Positions 35,487 to 44,976 of a DNA stretch of 64,000 bases are shown here, one piece after another. The stretch comes from Geofilum rhodophaeum (lineage in GTDB: Bacteria > Bacteroidota > Bacteroidia > Bacteroidales > Marinilabiliaceae): assembly GCF_002210225.1 (NCBI RefSeq), contig NZ_MWUJ01000002.1, positions 124,001-188,000 on the forward strand, read 5' to 3'. Positions within the stretch are counted from its first letter, which is position 1. Each line of letters starts with the position of its first letter. Under the pieces are notes generated by a model. That model was not told the DNA's origin. It did not search any database and saw only the letters and a program-made list of their open reading frames with translations. A program made the position numbers and the translations under genes.

Positions 35487-38400
35487 TTAAGGGATCCAGA
35501 CTTTCATTGTTTTCTGTTGGGTTCCTGCTGTGGCTCTGATGATCCAGAAGCCTTTGCTCAGCGACAGTACGGCGTTGCCGCTCACAAAGTAGCGGGCCTG
35601 CAAACTGCCCTGCAGGTTGTAGACCTGTATTTGAAGGGGAGTCTGCACCCCGTTCACATGCAGGGTTTCACCAAGCACAGTCAGGTCCACATCCAATTCT
35701 GCTTTGGGTGAAAGAAGCCCGGTTGTTTCGTCGGCAATGAGTGCACTCAGTGGGTCCCATCCATCGCTTCCTTTGGTGAAATTCAGAAGGGTAATTTCAG
35801 TATCGTCGGAGAGACGGGGAGCTTCCAGCAGGGTCGACCAGCTGGCACGGGAGGCCTGATTGTCCACCCCTGCAGCCTCCTGAGTAGCATACTCGTACAT
35901 ATATGGCGATTCGCCGCCCAATGTGCTCATCCAGCCCACGGGGTAGATCAGCGACTGTCCACTGAAATCAGGATGTTCAGAGGCCGCAATTTGTGTTTCA
36001 AAAAACACGACTTCGCTGGTGTTGGCTTGCCAGGGGCGGCCAAAGTAGCCGGGCTTGGAGGGCTGCGCCGAAGCATTGTCGCGACCCGGTACGGCAGAGA
36101 CTATGTTGCACTGGTACATCAGGTAGCCGCGACCGCCAGATTGCTGAGCTGCCGTTATGTAAGCTACATCACTGCTCGCGTCGCTGGTGTTCAACACTAA
36201 GTCGCTCCGATAAAATGTGGCATTCATATCACCAAAAATGTAATCGGTTCCACCCATTATGGCTCCCTTGTAAACAGCTACACGTGCACCAGAACCCCCA
36301 AAGAAGGTGTCTTGATGGCCAACCAGTCGGCAGTTGTTGAGGACCACCTTATCCGCTCCCTTCGCGATGGCAAGCGCCGCCGCTCTTTCCACAAAGCTCT
36401 TGTCCTGTACGGCGGTATTTCCGTAATCGGTGGGACGGTCGCCCTTGCTGCCACTGATCCACGGAACCACCACGTCGTTGGCTTCCTTTTGTGAAATGTA
36501 TTGATTGAAAGAGTTTTCGAAAATGATGTTTTCCGCTTCAAATCCATCGGCAGTCACCACCACTGTTGCGTTCCAGTAGGACCCATTGGTGGTACCCGCA
36601 CCCTTATTCTCATAGGATAAGGCATTGTTTTCCTTGTTCACCCGAAGCACATCGGCATCCCACTTTTGGTTGCTCGCCATGCTGAAGTAACTGTAGCCGT
36701 GACCATAATAGGAGGTGATGCGTACTGCGCCGTCTTCAATGTCAACGCCGCTGTTGGCCAGCTGGATGGAGGGATTGGACCCGGCGTTTTTTAAAGTGAC
36801 GGAGGGCACATCCACCACCAGCATCTCTTCGTAGTTGCCCGGATCAATGAGTAAGGTAACGCGCTGGTCGGCTGTCCGGTTCATGTTACGCACTGCTTCC
36901 AAGGCCTCTGAAATGCTCGGGTAGGTTTTGTTGCTTCCTACCTCAAGGGTGGCGCTGTAGGCGACCGCCGGACGGAGGCTGATGCTGGTCAGGTAGGTGG
37001 TTCCGGCGCCCTCCCCAATGGTAAGGGTCACGGTGCCGGCCGTACTTCCCTGGTAGAGGTATTCCGCACTTTCGTGCTGACTGGTGCTTCCGCTGGCGGT
37101 GGTAATGGCGGGACCCCCTTCTATGCTGAAATCTGCCGCATAGTAGTAGCCCACCACCAGTTTTTGACCTGGATCCACAGGTACCTGAATGCTTGCTCCC
37201 GGCTTGGCCGCCAGGTGTCCCTTCGCAATTTCGTTGGCCAATGTCCCTTGCAACAACAAGCCCTTGTAATTGGCTGTTGAGGCGGTGATGGTCATGTCGT
37301 CGAAGGACCAGGTGGTCAGGGGTCTGAATTCCAGATTTTTCTCTGCTGCCTCGTCGTTCACCTGCAGGTAGGATGTCGGAGCCAGTTGGAGGGGCTGATT
37401 GTCCAGTCCACCCACCTGTATTTCATAAATGCCGTTGCGCAAGCTGATCCCATCGGTGCCGCTAAAGCTGTAATTGTAACCTTCCTCATTCAGGTTGCTG
37501 AAAATCAGTTGCAGTCCGGTCACTGCCCCTTCGGGCAGCCCGGTGGTGGTGATGCTTACCGGGTGTACGGTCTTCCTGGTAAACACCAGGTTTTGCGTAG
37601 CTGCTTCGTTTACCAAGATGGTAGAAGTGCTCAGGTAGTAGTCGTTGATCCCAGTGGCGTGCACGGTATAGGTGCAAGCCGGTTCCAGCTCAACACTGTA
37701 GCTGTTGTTGTCCACATCTACAAGGGCTTGGGGAATAAAGCCGCTGCCCTCATTTGGGGCGGGACTAAACACCAGACTTTCGATGAGGTCTCCGGCGGCC
37801 AGTCCTTCCAAGGCTCCACTCACGCTTACCAGTTCGATGCTGCTAACGGCCAGGTTGTGGTTAAAGTCGGTATCGCTGGCGGCCAGTGTTTCACCGCTTT
37901 CGAGAATAAAGCCCGGGGTGTCTTTCAGCGCCACAGTATAAGCGTAGCCTGCGGGCAGAGCCAAACTGTAAGCATCGTCGCTGACTGTGGTTGTCCAACT
38001 TTTGCCGGCCTCATTCGTGAAAGTCAAGGCATAGCTGGCCGGCAAATCAGTTGCAGCCGTACGGTCGATGCTGCCATTGACTGTGATGTAGCGGGCCGCC
38101 TTGCGAATAATTCGGAAATAGCTGGGTTTACCCTGATTGTCGTAGATCCGATAGGTCCCCGCTGCGCGGGCTACAAATTCGAGGGTCGTTACATCTGAAG
38201 TCAGCGCCCTTTCCTCTGTATGGACTTCGGGCTGTTCTTCGTGGGTAAAGACCAAATTTCCACCTGCATCGGTTTTCACCACCAGGCTTATTTCATCGTC
38301 TTCCTCCAGTTGGAGACTCAGATAGCGGGTGGTATTGGCGCCGGAGTTGACATAGAGTCGACCCGTATACCCATCTGAATTGGAAATGTTTTCATCGTAG

Positions 38401-38696
38401 CGGGTCAGTTCGGTGTTGGTCGAGCGCAAACGATCGTTGCCGCCACCGGTCCAGCTCACGCGTCCTGCGGTCCATGCCGAGGGCAGTACGTTGCCGTTGC
38501 TTCCGGGAGTAATGCCCGTGTCGTACCAGCCGTTGATGGTGGCAACACTAAGCTGGTTGTCATAAACTTCAGTGTCCAGGACCTCTGCTCCGAAATCCCA
38601 CACTTCTGCTTTGGTCTGGGCGGTCAGTCGGCCGGCCGATAAAAGGGTCAACAGCAGCAGAAGGGCTGTGCCCAAGGGGTAGATTTTTACTTTCAT
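35487..38696 (-). CDS. Large multidomain pectin methylesterase (CE8) with type IX secretion-like C-terminal tag
   Basis: A 1069-residue secreted protein, about three times the length of a single-domain CE8 enzyme. A signal peptide ends at LTAQ. Residues 30-600 are a series of beta-rich modules: a sugar-binding-like region with a Trp-rich start, several carboxypeptidase-like repeats (DLPASYALTFTNEAGKSW and following), and another beta sandwich. The CE8 domain spans about 605-940, with GHQDTFFGG near 793, GGTDYIFGDM near 815-824 and YFGRPWQANTS near 882-892, so the catalytic residues are kept. The last 75 residues (VYNLQGSLQARYF, ending in TQQKTMKVWIP) match the type A sorting tail of type IX cargo. 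It converges on the M24 gene and diverges from the AraC-type regulator, its likely controller. Confidence 0.9.
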   Translation of the reverse strand: MKVKIYPLGTALLLLLTLLSAGRLTAQTKAEVWDFGAEVLDTEVYDNQLSVATINGWYDTGITPGSNGNVLPSAWTAGRVSWTGGGNDRLRSTNTELTRYDENISNSDGYTGRLYVNSGANTTRYLSLQLEEDDEISLVVKTDAGGNLVFTHEEQPEVHTEERALTSDVTTLEFVARAAGTYRIYDNQGKPSYFRIIRKAARYITVNGSIDRTAATDLPASYALTFTNEAGKSWTTTVSDDAYSLALPAGYAYTVALKDTPGFILESGETLAASDTDFNHNLAVSSIELVSVSGALEGLAAGDLIESLVFSPAPNEGSGFIPQALVDVDNNSYSVELEPACTYTVHATGINDYYLSTSTILVNEAATQNLVFTRKTVHPVSITTTGLPEGAVTGLQLIFSNLNEEGYNYSFSGTDGISLRNGIYEIQVGGLDNQPLQLAPTSYLQVNDEAAEKNLEFRPLTTWSFDDMTITASTANYKGLLLQGTLANEIAKGHLAAKPGASIQVPVDPGQKLVVGYYYAADFSIEGGPAITTASGSTSQHESAEYLYQGSTAGTVTLTIGEGAGTTYLTSISLRPAVAYSATLEVGSNKTYPSISEALEAVRNMNRTADQRVTLLIDPGNYEEMLVVDVPSVTLKNAGSNPSIQLANSGVDIEDGAVRITSYYGHGYSYFSMASNQKWDADVLRVNKENNALSYENKGAGTTNGSYWNATVVVTADGFEAENIIFENSFNQYISQKEANDVVVPWISGSKGDRPTDYGNTAVQDKSFVERAAALAIAKGADKVVLNNCRLVGHQDTFFGGSGARVAVYKGAIMGGTDYIFGDMNATFYRSDLVLNTSDASSDVAYITAAQQSGGRGYLMYQCNIVSAVPGRDNASAQPSKPGYFGRPWQANTSEVVFFETQIAASEHPDFSGQSLIYPVGWMSTLGGESPYMYEYATQEAAGVDNQASRASWSTLLEAPRLSDDTEITLLNFTKGSDGWDPLSALIADETTGLLSPKAELDVDLTVLGETLHVNGVQTPLQIQVYNLQGSLQARYFVSGNAVLSLSKGFWIIRATAGTQQKTMKVWIP

Positions 38697-38981
38697 AATT
38701 TAAAAATTATTGTGTTAATAGATTTGGTTGAACCTGAGCTAAATGTAAAGAGCTTTCGGCCTTGCGACTTGAAAATTTTGCCGGATAAGCAGTAATATTG
38801 TCCGGCGATACCAGGCAAACCATTTGTTTGAGTCATTTTGCTGGTTCGGCTGTTGGTGTTGTTGCTGAGCGGTTTAAAGGAGTTTGTTGCGGTGCATTCT
38901 TTTTTTCCCCATTAAATCCTCTATCTTAATGGGGTATTTTCTCCCCCCTTGGTTGAGGGCCCCAATGCTTAATTTCGTACC

Positions 38982-41900
38982 ATGTCCATTAATACTAAAA
39001 TAGGTCTCGTTAGCCTGATGATTCTTTTGGCTTGTTCTTCTTATGGCGATGTTCAGGCTTCTTTTCAGGCTGCACATTTTGCGCACTATTCCACGCGCGA
39101 TGGTCTTTCGCACGGAAATATTTCTGCCATGCTTAAAGACCGACGTGGATTTCTTTGGCTGGCTACCTGGGATGGTCTCAATCGTTTTGATGGTCGAGAA
39201 TTTGTGGTTTATAAGCCCGGAGATCTTCGTCCGGGAACCTCCAATCGGATTGAACGCCTGCACGAGGATAAACTGGGGTATTTGTGGTTGTGGACCTCCG
39301 ATCAACAGGTTTTTAGGTGGAGTCATAAGTTGGAGCAACTGGAGTATTTCGGACCCGGTGAGGGTCCCCTTGCCTCCTGGTTTTTTGCTTCCAATGGTTG
39401 TGTCTTTTTGCTGTCCCAGGGAGGGAATCTTTTGCAGCTTTGTACTCAGGAAACCGGACTGGCGGTGCAAGCTGTTGAATATGAGCTGGAGGATCTCGGG
39501 TGGGACCCCTCAACGCCTATGCCGGTGCTTGCAGAGGATGCGCGGGGACAAATTTGGCTGACGGCCCCTGGTGCTGCCCGGCTTTATCATCTTGCTGGTC
39601 CGGGGGAGAAGCTCTCTTTCTTGAAGGCTTTCTCTCTCGATGGCGAGAAAGTCTTGTGTAGTTTAAAAACCCAGGAGGGCCTGGCTTTGGGTACCGAGGA
39701 AGGCAGTTTGTGGTTGTGGCGTGGGGAAGGCGAGCTGTTACAGAAAGTCTCCTTGCCCGGGCAGTCCGCTTTGGGACACTTAAGCAGCAACCATCAGGGC
39801 CAACTTTATGCAGCAACGCGGGGGCAGGGGGTGTGGGTGGTTGATGTTGCCACCGGTCGTTTGATGCAGCATTTTCCTTTAAGGGGAAATGGCATGGTAT
39901 TGAAGACTTTTCCCGATTCCGGGGGGCGGCTTTGGGTTGAAACCAATCGGGCCGGAGTTTTTAAAATCGATTTGGACAAGGGGGAGGTTAAGCACTTTTT
40001 GCAGCAGCTTGTTGTTCCTGAAGATTTACGTTCCGAAGCGCAGATGGGGATAGTGGAGGATGCGCGGGGCCGTGTATGGACCACGCTTAAAGGGGGCGGC
40101 TTTGGATGCTATTTGCCTGAAGAAGATCGCCTGGCATGGTTTTTTAACCAGCCTGGTGAGCCCGACAGTCGTTTTTCTAATTTTGTGCATTGTTTTTACA
40201 TTGATGAGGCGGATGTGGTGTGGATGAGCACCTATTTTAAAGGATTGGAGAAGGTAGATTTGGCCTCGGCGCAAATTCGTCAATGGCAGCCCGGTGGGCA
40301 GGGGCGACTGAGTATAGATAATGAGGTTAGGGCGCTGATGTGCGACAGCCAGGGAAATTTGTGGGTGGCCACCAAGGCTCCCCGTTTGTTTGTGATGGAT
40401 GAGGCAGGAGACGTTTTATGGGAAACGGAATCTTTGGGCGGGGTGGACAGCGGGCGTATTTATGCCTTAATGGAGCACAGCGACGGACGGATTTTCGTGG
40501 GGACCCGTGGACAGGGTTTATTTATTCTGAGTGGCAATTTGCAGGAGGGTTTTAAGGTAGATCATTTTCATTCGGGTGACGGCGGAAACGGACTCGGTAG
40601 TGACCATATTTACAGTCTCGCAGAAGATGCCGGTGGCGGTGTTTGGGTGGCTACTTTCGGGGGCGGACTCAACCGTTATGCGCAGGGACGTATTTGGTCG
40701 GCCGAAGAGCTGGGCTACCCTGTTGATTTGGCGGATAGGATAAGACACTTGTTTGTGGACACAGACGACAGACTCTGGATGGCCAGCACTAAGGGCCTGT
40801 TGGTTGGCACGCCCGACAGGACCACGTCTTCGGCCTCCACCTTTCGTTTTTCGCATCTTCATCATCAGTCGCCCCAGGTGACCGGATTCCAGGGCAGCGA
40901 TGTGTTTTGGGTAAGTCGCAGCTCCCGGGGGATCCTTTTACTCGCGGTGCTTGGTGTTGGACTCTTGCAGTTGTGCTCCGAGGAAGGGCCGGAGGGCCCC
41001 TGGGTCTTTGAAAGACTGGCCGACCCTTCAGGTCCAGCAGGCGCCTCGGTACTGACCTTGTGCAACGATTTGCAGGGCGACTTGTGGCTGTCGTCGGGTA
41101 AGGGATTGTTGCGTTACCAGTCCGACAGGAACAGTTTTCAGCGCTTCGCGCTACCGGGTGCGCTTCGGGAGGCGACTTTTTCGGAAGGTGCAGTGGCTCG
41201 TTCGCCCTCAGGCGTTCTTTATTATGGCACTATGGATGGCGTTTACTATTTTCAGCCCGAGGCGCTCGAAAGTCCAGCTGCAGATGCTGCGTTGCGGTTT
41301 ACACGTTTTTATCTACACGGACAGGAGCTTCGGCCGGGGACTTCCCCGGCACTTCCGCAGGCCTTGCCCTTTATGGATGGCTTGCGGTTGAAGCACAGGC
41401 AAAACACCCTGGGTTTTGAATGGACTGCCTTGCATCCCCAATGGTCGCAGCGGGCCAGCTACACGGCTTTTTTAAGGGGTTACGATGAGGCACCTCGTCG
41501 TTTGGGCGAGCAGCACCGTGTGGATTATGCCCGTTTGCCACCTGGTAGCTATCTTTTGGAGATTGGTGTTGAGCAGGCCGATTTGCAGGAGAAGACAGCT
41601 TCTTTGAAAATTCCTGTCTACATTCAGCATCCTCCCTGGCAGCAAAACTGGGCTTATGGGCTTTATGCTTTATTGGCTGTGGGACTGCTTTTTCTGATCA
41701 GGAAACGGCTTCTGCTTTGGCTGCAGCGGCGCGAGCAAAAGGCCGCCGATAAAGTTCTTGCGCAGTGGCAGCACAATGCTTTTTTAATGGAAGTGCTCAA
41801 GATACTGGAGGAATTGCATACGCAGCCCGGCTTTCGGATGGCCTGGGTTTATCAGCGACTGGGTATGGGCAGAAGCAAATTCTTTGAGGAGATGAAGCGC

Positions 41901-42101
41901 CTGACCGGTAAGGCGCCCAGTGAATTTCTAAAGGAATATCGCTTACGTAAGGCGCTCAGCTTATTGGAGCAGGAAGCCTACAACATTTCCGAAGTGGCCA
42001 TTTTAGCTGGCTTTTCGGATGCCGGTTATTTCAGTAAATGTTTTAAGGAGAAGTACGGACAAGCGCCCAGTGAATTTAAAAAGTCACAGATGTCCCGATG
42101 A
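38982..42101 (+). CDS. Membrane-spanning propeller sensor fused directly to an AraC DNA-binding domain
   Basis: A 1039-residue protein. The N-terminus carries a signal peptide. Residues 30 to about 780 are repeated two-component-regulator propeller blades (ISAMLKDRRGFLWLATWDGLNRFDG, VRALMCDSQGNLWVATK, IYSLAEDAGGGVWVATFGGGLNRY). A Y_Y_Y-like domain follows to about 885 and a single membrane helix near 890-910 (YGLYALLAVGLLFLI). The last 100 residues form an AraC HTH (SKFFEEMKRLTGKAPSEFLK, ISEVAILAGFSDAGYFSKCFK). The histidine kinase, ATPase and receiver domains of hybrid two-component systems, about 400 residues, are absent, and nothing suggests a frameshift. It diverges from the large pectin methylesterase gene. 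I infer direct control of pectin or related glycan genes. Confidence 0.88.
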   Translation: MSINTKIGLVSLMILLACSSYGDVQASFQAAHFAHYSTRDGLSHGNISAMLKDRRGFLWLATWDGLNRFDGREFVVYKPGDLRPGTSNRIERLHEDKLGYLWLWTSDQQVFRWSHKLEQLEYFGPGEGPLASWFFASNGCVFLLSQGGNLLQLCTQETGLAVQAVEYELEDLGWDPSTPMPVLAEDARGQIWLTAPGAARLYHLAGPGEKLSFLKAFSLDGEKVLCSLKTQEGLALGTEEGSLWLWRGEGELLQKVSLPGQSALGHLSSNHQGQLYAATRGQGVWVVDVATGRLMQHFPLRGNGMVLKTFPDSGGRLWVETNRAGVFKIDLDKGEVKHFLQQLVVPEDLRSEAQMGIVEDARGRVWTTLKGGGFGCYLPEEDRLAWFFNQPGEPDSRFSNFVHCFYIDEADVVWMSTYFKGLEKVDLASAQIRQWQPGGQGRLSIDNEVRALMCDSQGNLWVATKAPRLFVMDEAGDVLWETESLGGVDSGRIYALMEHSDGRIFVGTRGQGLFILSGNLQEGFKVDHFHSGDGGNGLGSDHIYSLAEDAGGGVWVATFGGGLNRYAQGRIWSAEELGYPVDLADRIRHLFVDTDDRLWMASTKGLLVGTPDRTTSSASTFRFSHLHHQSPQVTGFQGSDVFWVSRSSRGILLLAVLGVGLLQLCSEEGPEGPWVFERLADPSGPAGASVLTLCNDLQGDLWLSSGKGLLRYQSDRNSFQRFALPGALREATFSEGAVARSPSGVLYYGTMDGVYYFQPEALESPAADAALRFTRFYLHGQELRPGTSPALPQALPFMDGLRLKHRQNTLGFEWTALHPQWSQRASYTAFLRGYDEAPRRLGEQHRVDYARLPPGSYLLEIGVEQADLQEKTASLKIPVYIQHPPWQQNWAYGLYALLAVGLLFLIRKRLLLWLQRREQKAADKVLAQWQHNAFLMEVLKILEELHTQPGFRMAWVYQRLGMGRSKFFEEMKRLTGKAPSEFLKEYRLRKALSLLEQEAYNISEVAILAGFSDAGYFSKCFKEKYGQAPSEFKKSQMSR

Positions 42102-42106
42102 AGAAA

Positions 42107-42132
42107 GGGGGCTGTTTTTGCAAACAGCCCCC
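42107..42132 (+). terminator. Terminator hairpin between the AraC-type regulator and the barrel protein gene
   Basis: An 11-bp perfect stem (gggggctgttt at 42107-42117 with 42122-42132) closes a 4-base loop between two convergent genes. The plus-strand tail is CGATTCTTT and the minus-strand tail TTTCTTC, so it may act on both strands. Confidence 0.8.
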
Positions 42133-42139
42133 CGATTCT

Positions 42140-42709
42140 TTAAAACTTATAAATGATGCCCAGGGAAGTATCCAGAATGTAGTCCTGGATATTGTATCCG
42201 TCGTTGATGCCCAGGTAAAAATTGCTGTTGCCGTCGGTGTTAACAAACGAAAAGACCGGTGGCATCAACATGGTTAAGCCCCAGCGTTCGCTCAGCGAAA
42301 CGCCTACACCGGGTCGCAGCACCAGGCCCACAGAGTTGTAGCTGTCCAAGTCGTTGCCATCTACTTCTCCACCATAGAAACGCAGGGGCAGTTCGCCCTG
42401 GCCAAAGAAGCGGAAGGTTCCGGGTTGACTGATCCAATAGCGGGCAAAGGGCACGATGGAGGTGACGTTTGATTTGCTTTCTATACCTCCAGCTTCTGTT
42501 TTGGAGGAACTGAAGCCCAGGCTGCCTCCTGCCGACCAGTTTTCATTGAGGTGCATGCCAAACTGAGGCATAAAGGTGGTGGCCGACTGGCTGGTGCCAT
42601 TGTCCGAGCTGGCTACGCTGAGGGTTCCGCCTACCCACATTTTGGTCTGGGTAAAGGCTGCTGAAGCGGTGAAGCACACCATCAATAACAAAAAAAAACT
42701 TTTCTTCAT
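42140..42709 (-). CDS. Small outer-membrane beta-barrel protein
   Basis: A 189-residue protein with a signal peptide (FLLLMVCFTASAAFTQ). The mature part alternates short beta strands and Gly/Ser-rich turns (KMWVGGTLSVASSDNG, NENWSAGGSLGFSSSKTE, FGQGELPLRFYGG, VGLVLRPGVGVSLSERWGL) and ends in a terminal Phe (SLGIIYKF), as barrel proteins do. Length and pattern fit an eight-stranded barrel of the general porin/OmpA-barrel type. No peptidoglycan-binding domain is present. No specific role can be given. It is a single-gene unit convergent with the AraC-type regulator and divergent from the dCMP deaminase gene. Confidence 0.8.
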   Translation of the reverse strand: MKKSFFLLLMVCFTASAAFTQTKMWVGGTLSVASSDNGTSQSATTFMPQFGMHLNENWSAGGSLGFSSSKTEAGGIESKSNVTSIVPFARYWISQPGTFRFFGQGELPLRFYGGEVDGNDLDSYNSVGLVLRPGVGVSLSERWGLTMLMPPVFSFVNTDGNSNFYLGINDGYNIQDYILDTSLGIIYKF

Positions 42710-42811
42710 GGTTTTGAGTTTAAATGAGTTTTAGTTGTTTGCTTGTAATCAAACAGTGTGCAAGTTTTCATTTTTTTACGAATTATGAAAATATCACCAA
42801 CTCAAACCGTT

Positions 42812-42819
42812 TATCTTTG
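42812..42819 (+). promoter_or_regulatory. Promoter -7 element (TATCTTTG) of the dCMP deaminase operon
   Basis: TATCTTTG lies 29 bases before the ATG at 42849 and matches TAnnTTTG exactly. No TTG is present 17-23 bases further upstream, so only half of the consensus is seen. Confidence 0.5.
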
Positions 42820-42848
42820 TTACTTTTGTAAGACTTTTATTCAACTAC

Positions 42849-43289
42849 ATGGAACAAGACGCAGCCAAGGATACTACCAGCAAGCAATATTTGCTGGATA
42901 AGCGCTATTTGGCCATGGCGGCCATTTGGGCCCAAAACTCTTATTGCAAACGCCGTCAGGTGGGCGCCTTGCTGGTAAAAAACAAAATGATCATCAGCGA
43001 TGGGTACAACGGAACGCCCTCCGGCTTCGAAAATGAATGCGAAGATGCCGCTGATGTTACCAAGCCTTATGTGCTTCATGCTGAAGCCAATGCCATAACC
43101 AAGGTTGCCCGCAGCAACAACAGCAGCGATGGGGCTACCCTCTACGTTACTTCGTCTCCTTGCATCGAATGTGCCAAACTGATTATTCAGGCCGGTATCG
43201 TTCGGGTGGTTTTTAGTGAGTCCTATCGGGTAGAGGACGGCATTCAGTTGCTCCGTAGAGCCGGTATTGAAGTGCTTCAGATTCCCTAG
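42849..43289 (+). CDS. Deoxycytidylate (dCMP) deaminase
   Basis: A 146-residue zinc enzyme of the cytidine/deoxycytidylate deaminase fold. The zinc site is complete: HAEANAI (His and catalytic Glu) and SSPCIECAKL (two Cys). RRQVGALLVKNKMIISDGYNGTPSGFEN is typical of the dCMP deaminase branch rather than tRNA or free-nucleoside deaminases. It deaminates dCMP to dUMP, feeding thymidylate synthesis. It probably forms an operon with the S41 protease gene 34 bp downstream and the DUF4834 gene. Confidence 0.92.
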   Translation: MEQDAAKDTTSKQYLLDKRYLAMAAIWAQNSYCKRRQVGALLVKNKMIISDGYNGTPSGFENECEDAADVTKPYVLHAEANAITKVARSNNSSDGATLYVTSSPCIECAKLIIQAGIVRVVFSESYRVEDGIQLLRRAGIEVLQIP

Positions 43290-43323
43290 TGTTTATATTT
43301 TTACAGGAAAAGCAGAACCATCC

Positions 43324-44958
43324 ATGCGTTACAACAACACATTAAAACAAATTCTACTTCCCTTCTTTTTTGCCCTGGTGTTGGCTGGCGGTTTTTTGCT
43401 GGGCAAGTCGTGGCAACCCGCCGGTCCCGGCCAACAGGGTCGAGGTATGTTTATTTATCCTCAAACCAATAAACTCGATGCCATTTTAAATCTTATCGAA
43501 GAGGAATATGTGGATACCATTCGTAAAGACGATTTGGTGGAGGAAATGATCCCCGAATTGTTGAAGCAGCTTGATCCGCATACCGTTTATATTCCCGCTG
43601 AAGATTTGGAGGAAGCCAACCAGGAACTGGAGGGCAATTTTGGCGGGATTGGCGTTCAATTCAGCATGCAAAACGACACGGTGCTGGTGATCAGTGTGGT
43701 TTCCGGCGGGCCTTCCGAAAAGCTGGGCATCATTCCTGGTGACCGCATCATTACCGTTAACGACAGTCTTATTGCCGGGGTGGGTTTGGGTAACGACAAG
43801 GTGGTTGGTATGCTGCGTGGCGAAATGGGAACCAGGGTTAATGTCGGCATTCAGCGCAGCGATCGACCTGAGCTCATCGACTTTGAAATCATTCGGGGGA
43901 CCATTCCCGTTTACAGTGTAGATGTGTCCTACATGGTCACCGATACGGTGGGCTACATCAAAGTAAGCCGTTTTGGACGCAATACCTATCAGGAATTTCT
44001 TACTGCTATGGCCAAGTTAAAAGCCCATAATTGCCAAAATGTTATTGTCGATTTAAGGGGTAATTCAGGGGGCTATCTGGATGTGGCCATTGCCATGACC
44101 AACGAGTTTTTGGCCAAGGGCGACCTCATTGTGTACACCGAGGGGAAAGCCAGTCCCCGCCAGGATGTGTTTGCCAACGGCATGGGCTCTTGTCAGGACA
44201 TGGGTGTAACGGTGCTGGTTGATGAATTCAGCGCTTCGGCCAGTGAAATTTTTGCAGGGGCCTTGCAAGACAACGACCGGGGCCTCATTGTGGGGCGACG
44301 ATCCTTTGGCAAAGGCCTGGTGCAGCAGCAAGTTCCGCTGCCCGACGGATCGGCCTTGCGCCTGACGGTGGCCAGATATTATACGCCCAGCGGAAGGGGC
44401 ATTCAGAAGCCCTACAGCAACGGGGTAGAAGATTATCATCGCGACATCCTGGACCGTTTTGAACATGGTGAGTTTTTTGAGCGGGACAGCATTACTTTGG
44501 ACGAGTCGCTGCGTTTTACCACCCGGGGTGGTCGTCTGGTTTTTGGCGGAGGGGGCGTTATGCCCGATGTTTTTGTAGCGCGCGATACCACCGCTTTTTC
44601 AGAGTATTATTTTCAGCTGCGCGACAAGGGGGTGATTTACCAGTATGCGCTCAAATACAGCGACGACAATCGCATTCAATTGCAGCGTTTTGAGACGGTA
44701 GACGCCTTGCATGAGCATCTTAAAGCCCAGTCGCTCATTAAGGAGCTCATTGCTTTTGCAAAAGAAAAAGGGGTGGCCTATAGTGCGGAGGATTTCCGTC
44801 TGTCCCAACGGCTGATTGAAGTGGAGTTGAATGCCTATATTGCCCGCAATATTTTCGACAACGATGGATTTTATCCTATTTTTAGTGAGGTGGATGAGGT
44901 GTTGAATGTCGCCCTGAACGAGATAAGGACAGGGAGGGAGATTTTGGCCTATCGTTAA
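43324..44958 (+). CDS. S41 family C-terminal processing peptidase
   Basis: A 544-residue protein read from the ATG at 43324; a TTG inside the dCMP deaminase gene would give an unlikely longer form. A hydrophobic N-terminal segment (ILLPFFFALVLAGGFLLG) exports or anchors it. The PDZ domain includes FGGIGVQFSMQNDTVLVISV and LGIIPGDRIITVNDS. The catalytic core has Ser in EFSASASEIFAGALQ and Lys in RSFGKGLVQQQ. A C-terminal helical region of about 150 residues follows. It resembles the protease at 17483-19192 closely in the core but sits in a different operon. Envelope protein maturation or turnover is the expected role. Confidence 0.93.
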   Translation: MRYNNTLKQILLPFFFALVLAGGFLLGKSWQPAGPGQQGRGMFIYPQTNKLDAILNLIEEEYVDTIRKDDLVEEMIPELLKQLDPHTVYIPAEDLEEANQELEGNFGGIGVQFSMQNDTVLVISVVSGGPSEKLGIIPGDRIITVNDSLIAGVGLGNDKVVGMLRGEMGTRVNVGIQRSDRPELIDFEIIRGTIPVYSVDVSYMVTDTVGYIKVSRFGRNTYQEFLTAMAKLKAHNCQNVIVDLRGNSGGYLDVAIAMTNEFLAKGDLIVYTEGKASPRQDVFANGMGSCQDMGVTVLVDEFSASASEIFAGALQDNDRGLIVGRRSFGKGLVQQQVPLPDGSALRLTVARYYTPSGRGIQKPYSNGVEDYHRDILDRFEHGEFFERDSITLDESLRFTTRGGRLVFGGGGVMPDVFVARDTTAFSEYYFQLRDKGVIYQYALKYSDDNRIQLQRFETVDALHEHLKAQSLIKELIAFAKEKGVAYSAEDFRLSQRLIEVELNAYIARNIFDNDGFYPIFSEVDEVLNVALNEIRTGREILAYR

Positions 44959-44976
44959 GTAAGTAGGAGGTTAGTT

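Noticed and set aside
38780-38806. Short inverted repeat (gccgga ... tccggc) between the large pectin methylesterase and the AraC-type regulator
   Set aside because: Only six base pairs match cleanly and no promoter element could be placed beside it; too weak to call an operator.
17483-44958. Two S41 proteases with near-identical active-site segments, considered as a recent duplication or transfer
   Set aside because: They differ in N-termini, PDZ sequence and C-terminal tails and sit in unrelated operons; having several such paralogues is normal in this phylum.
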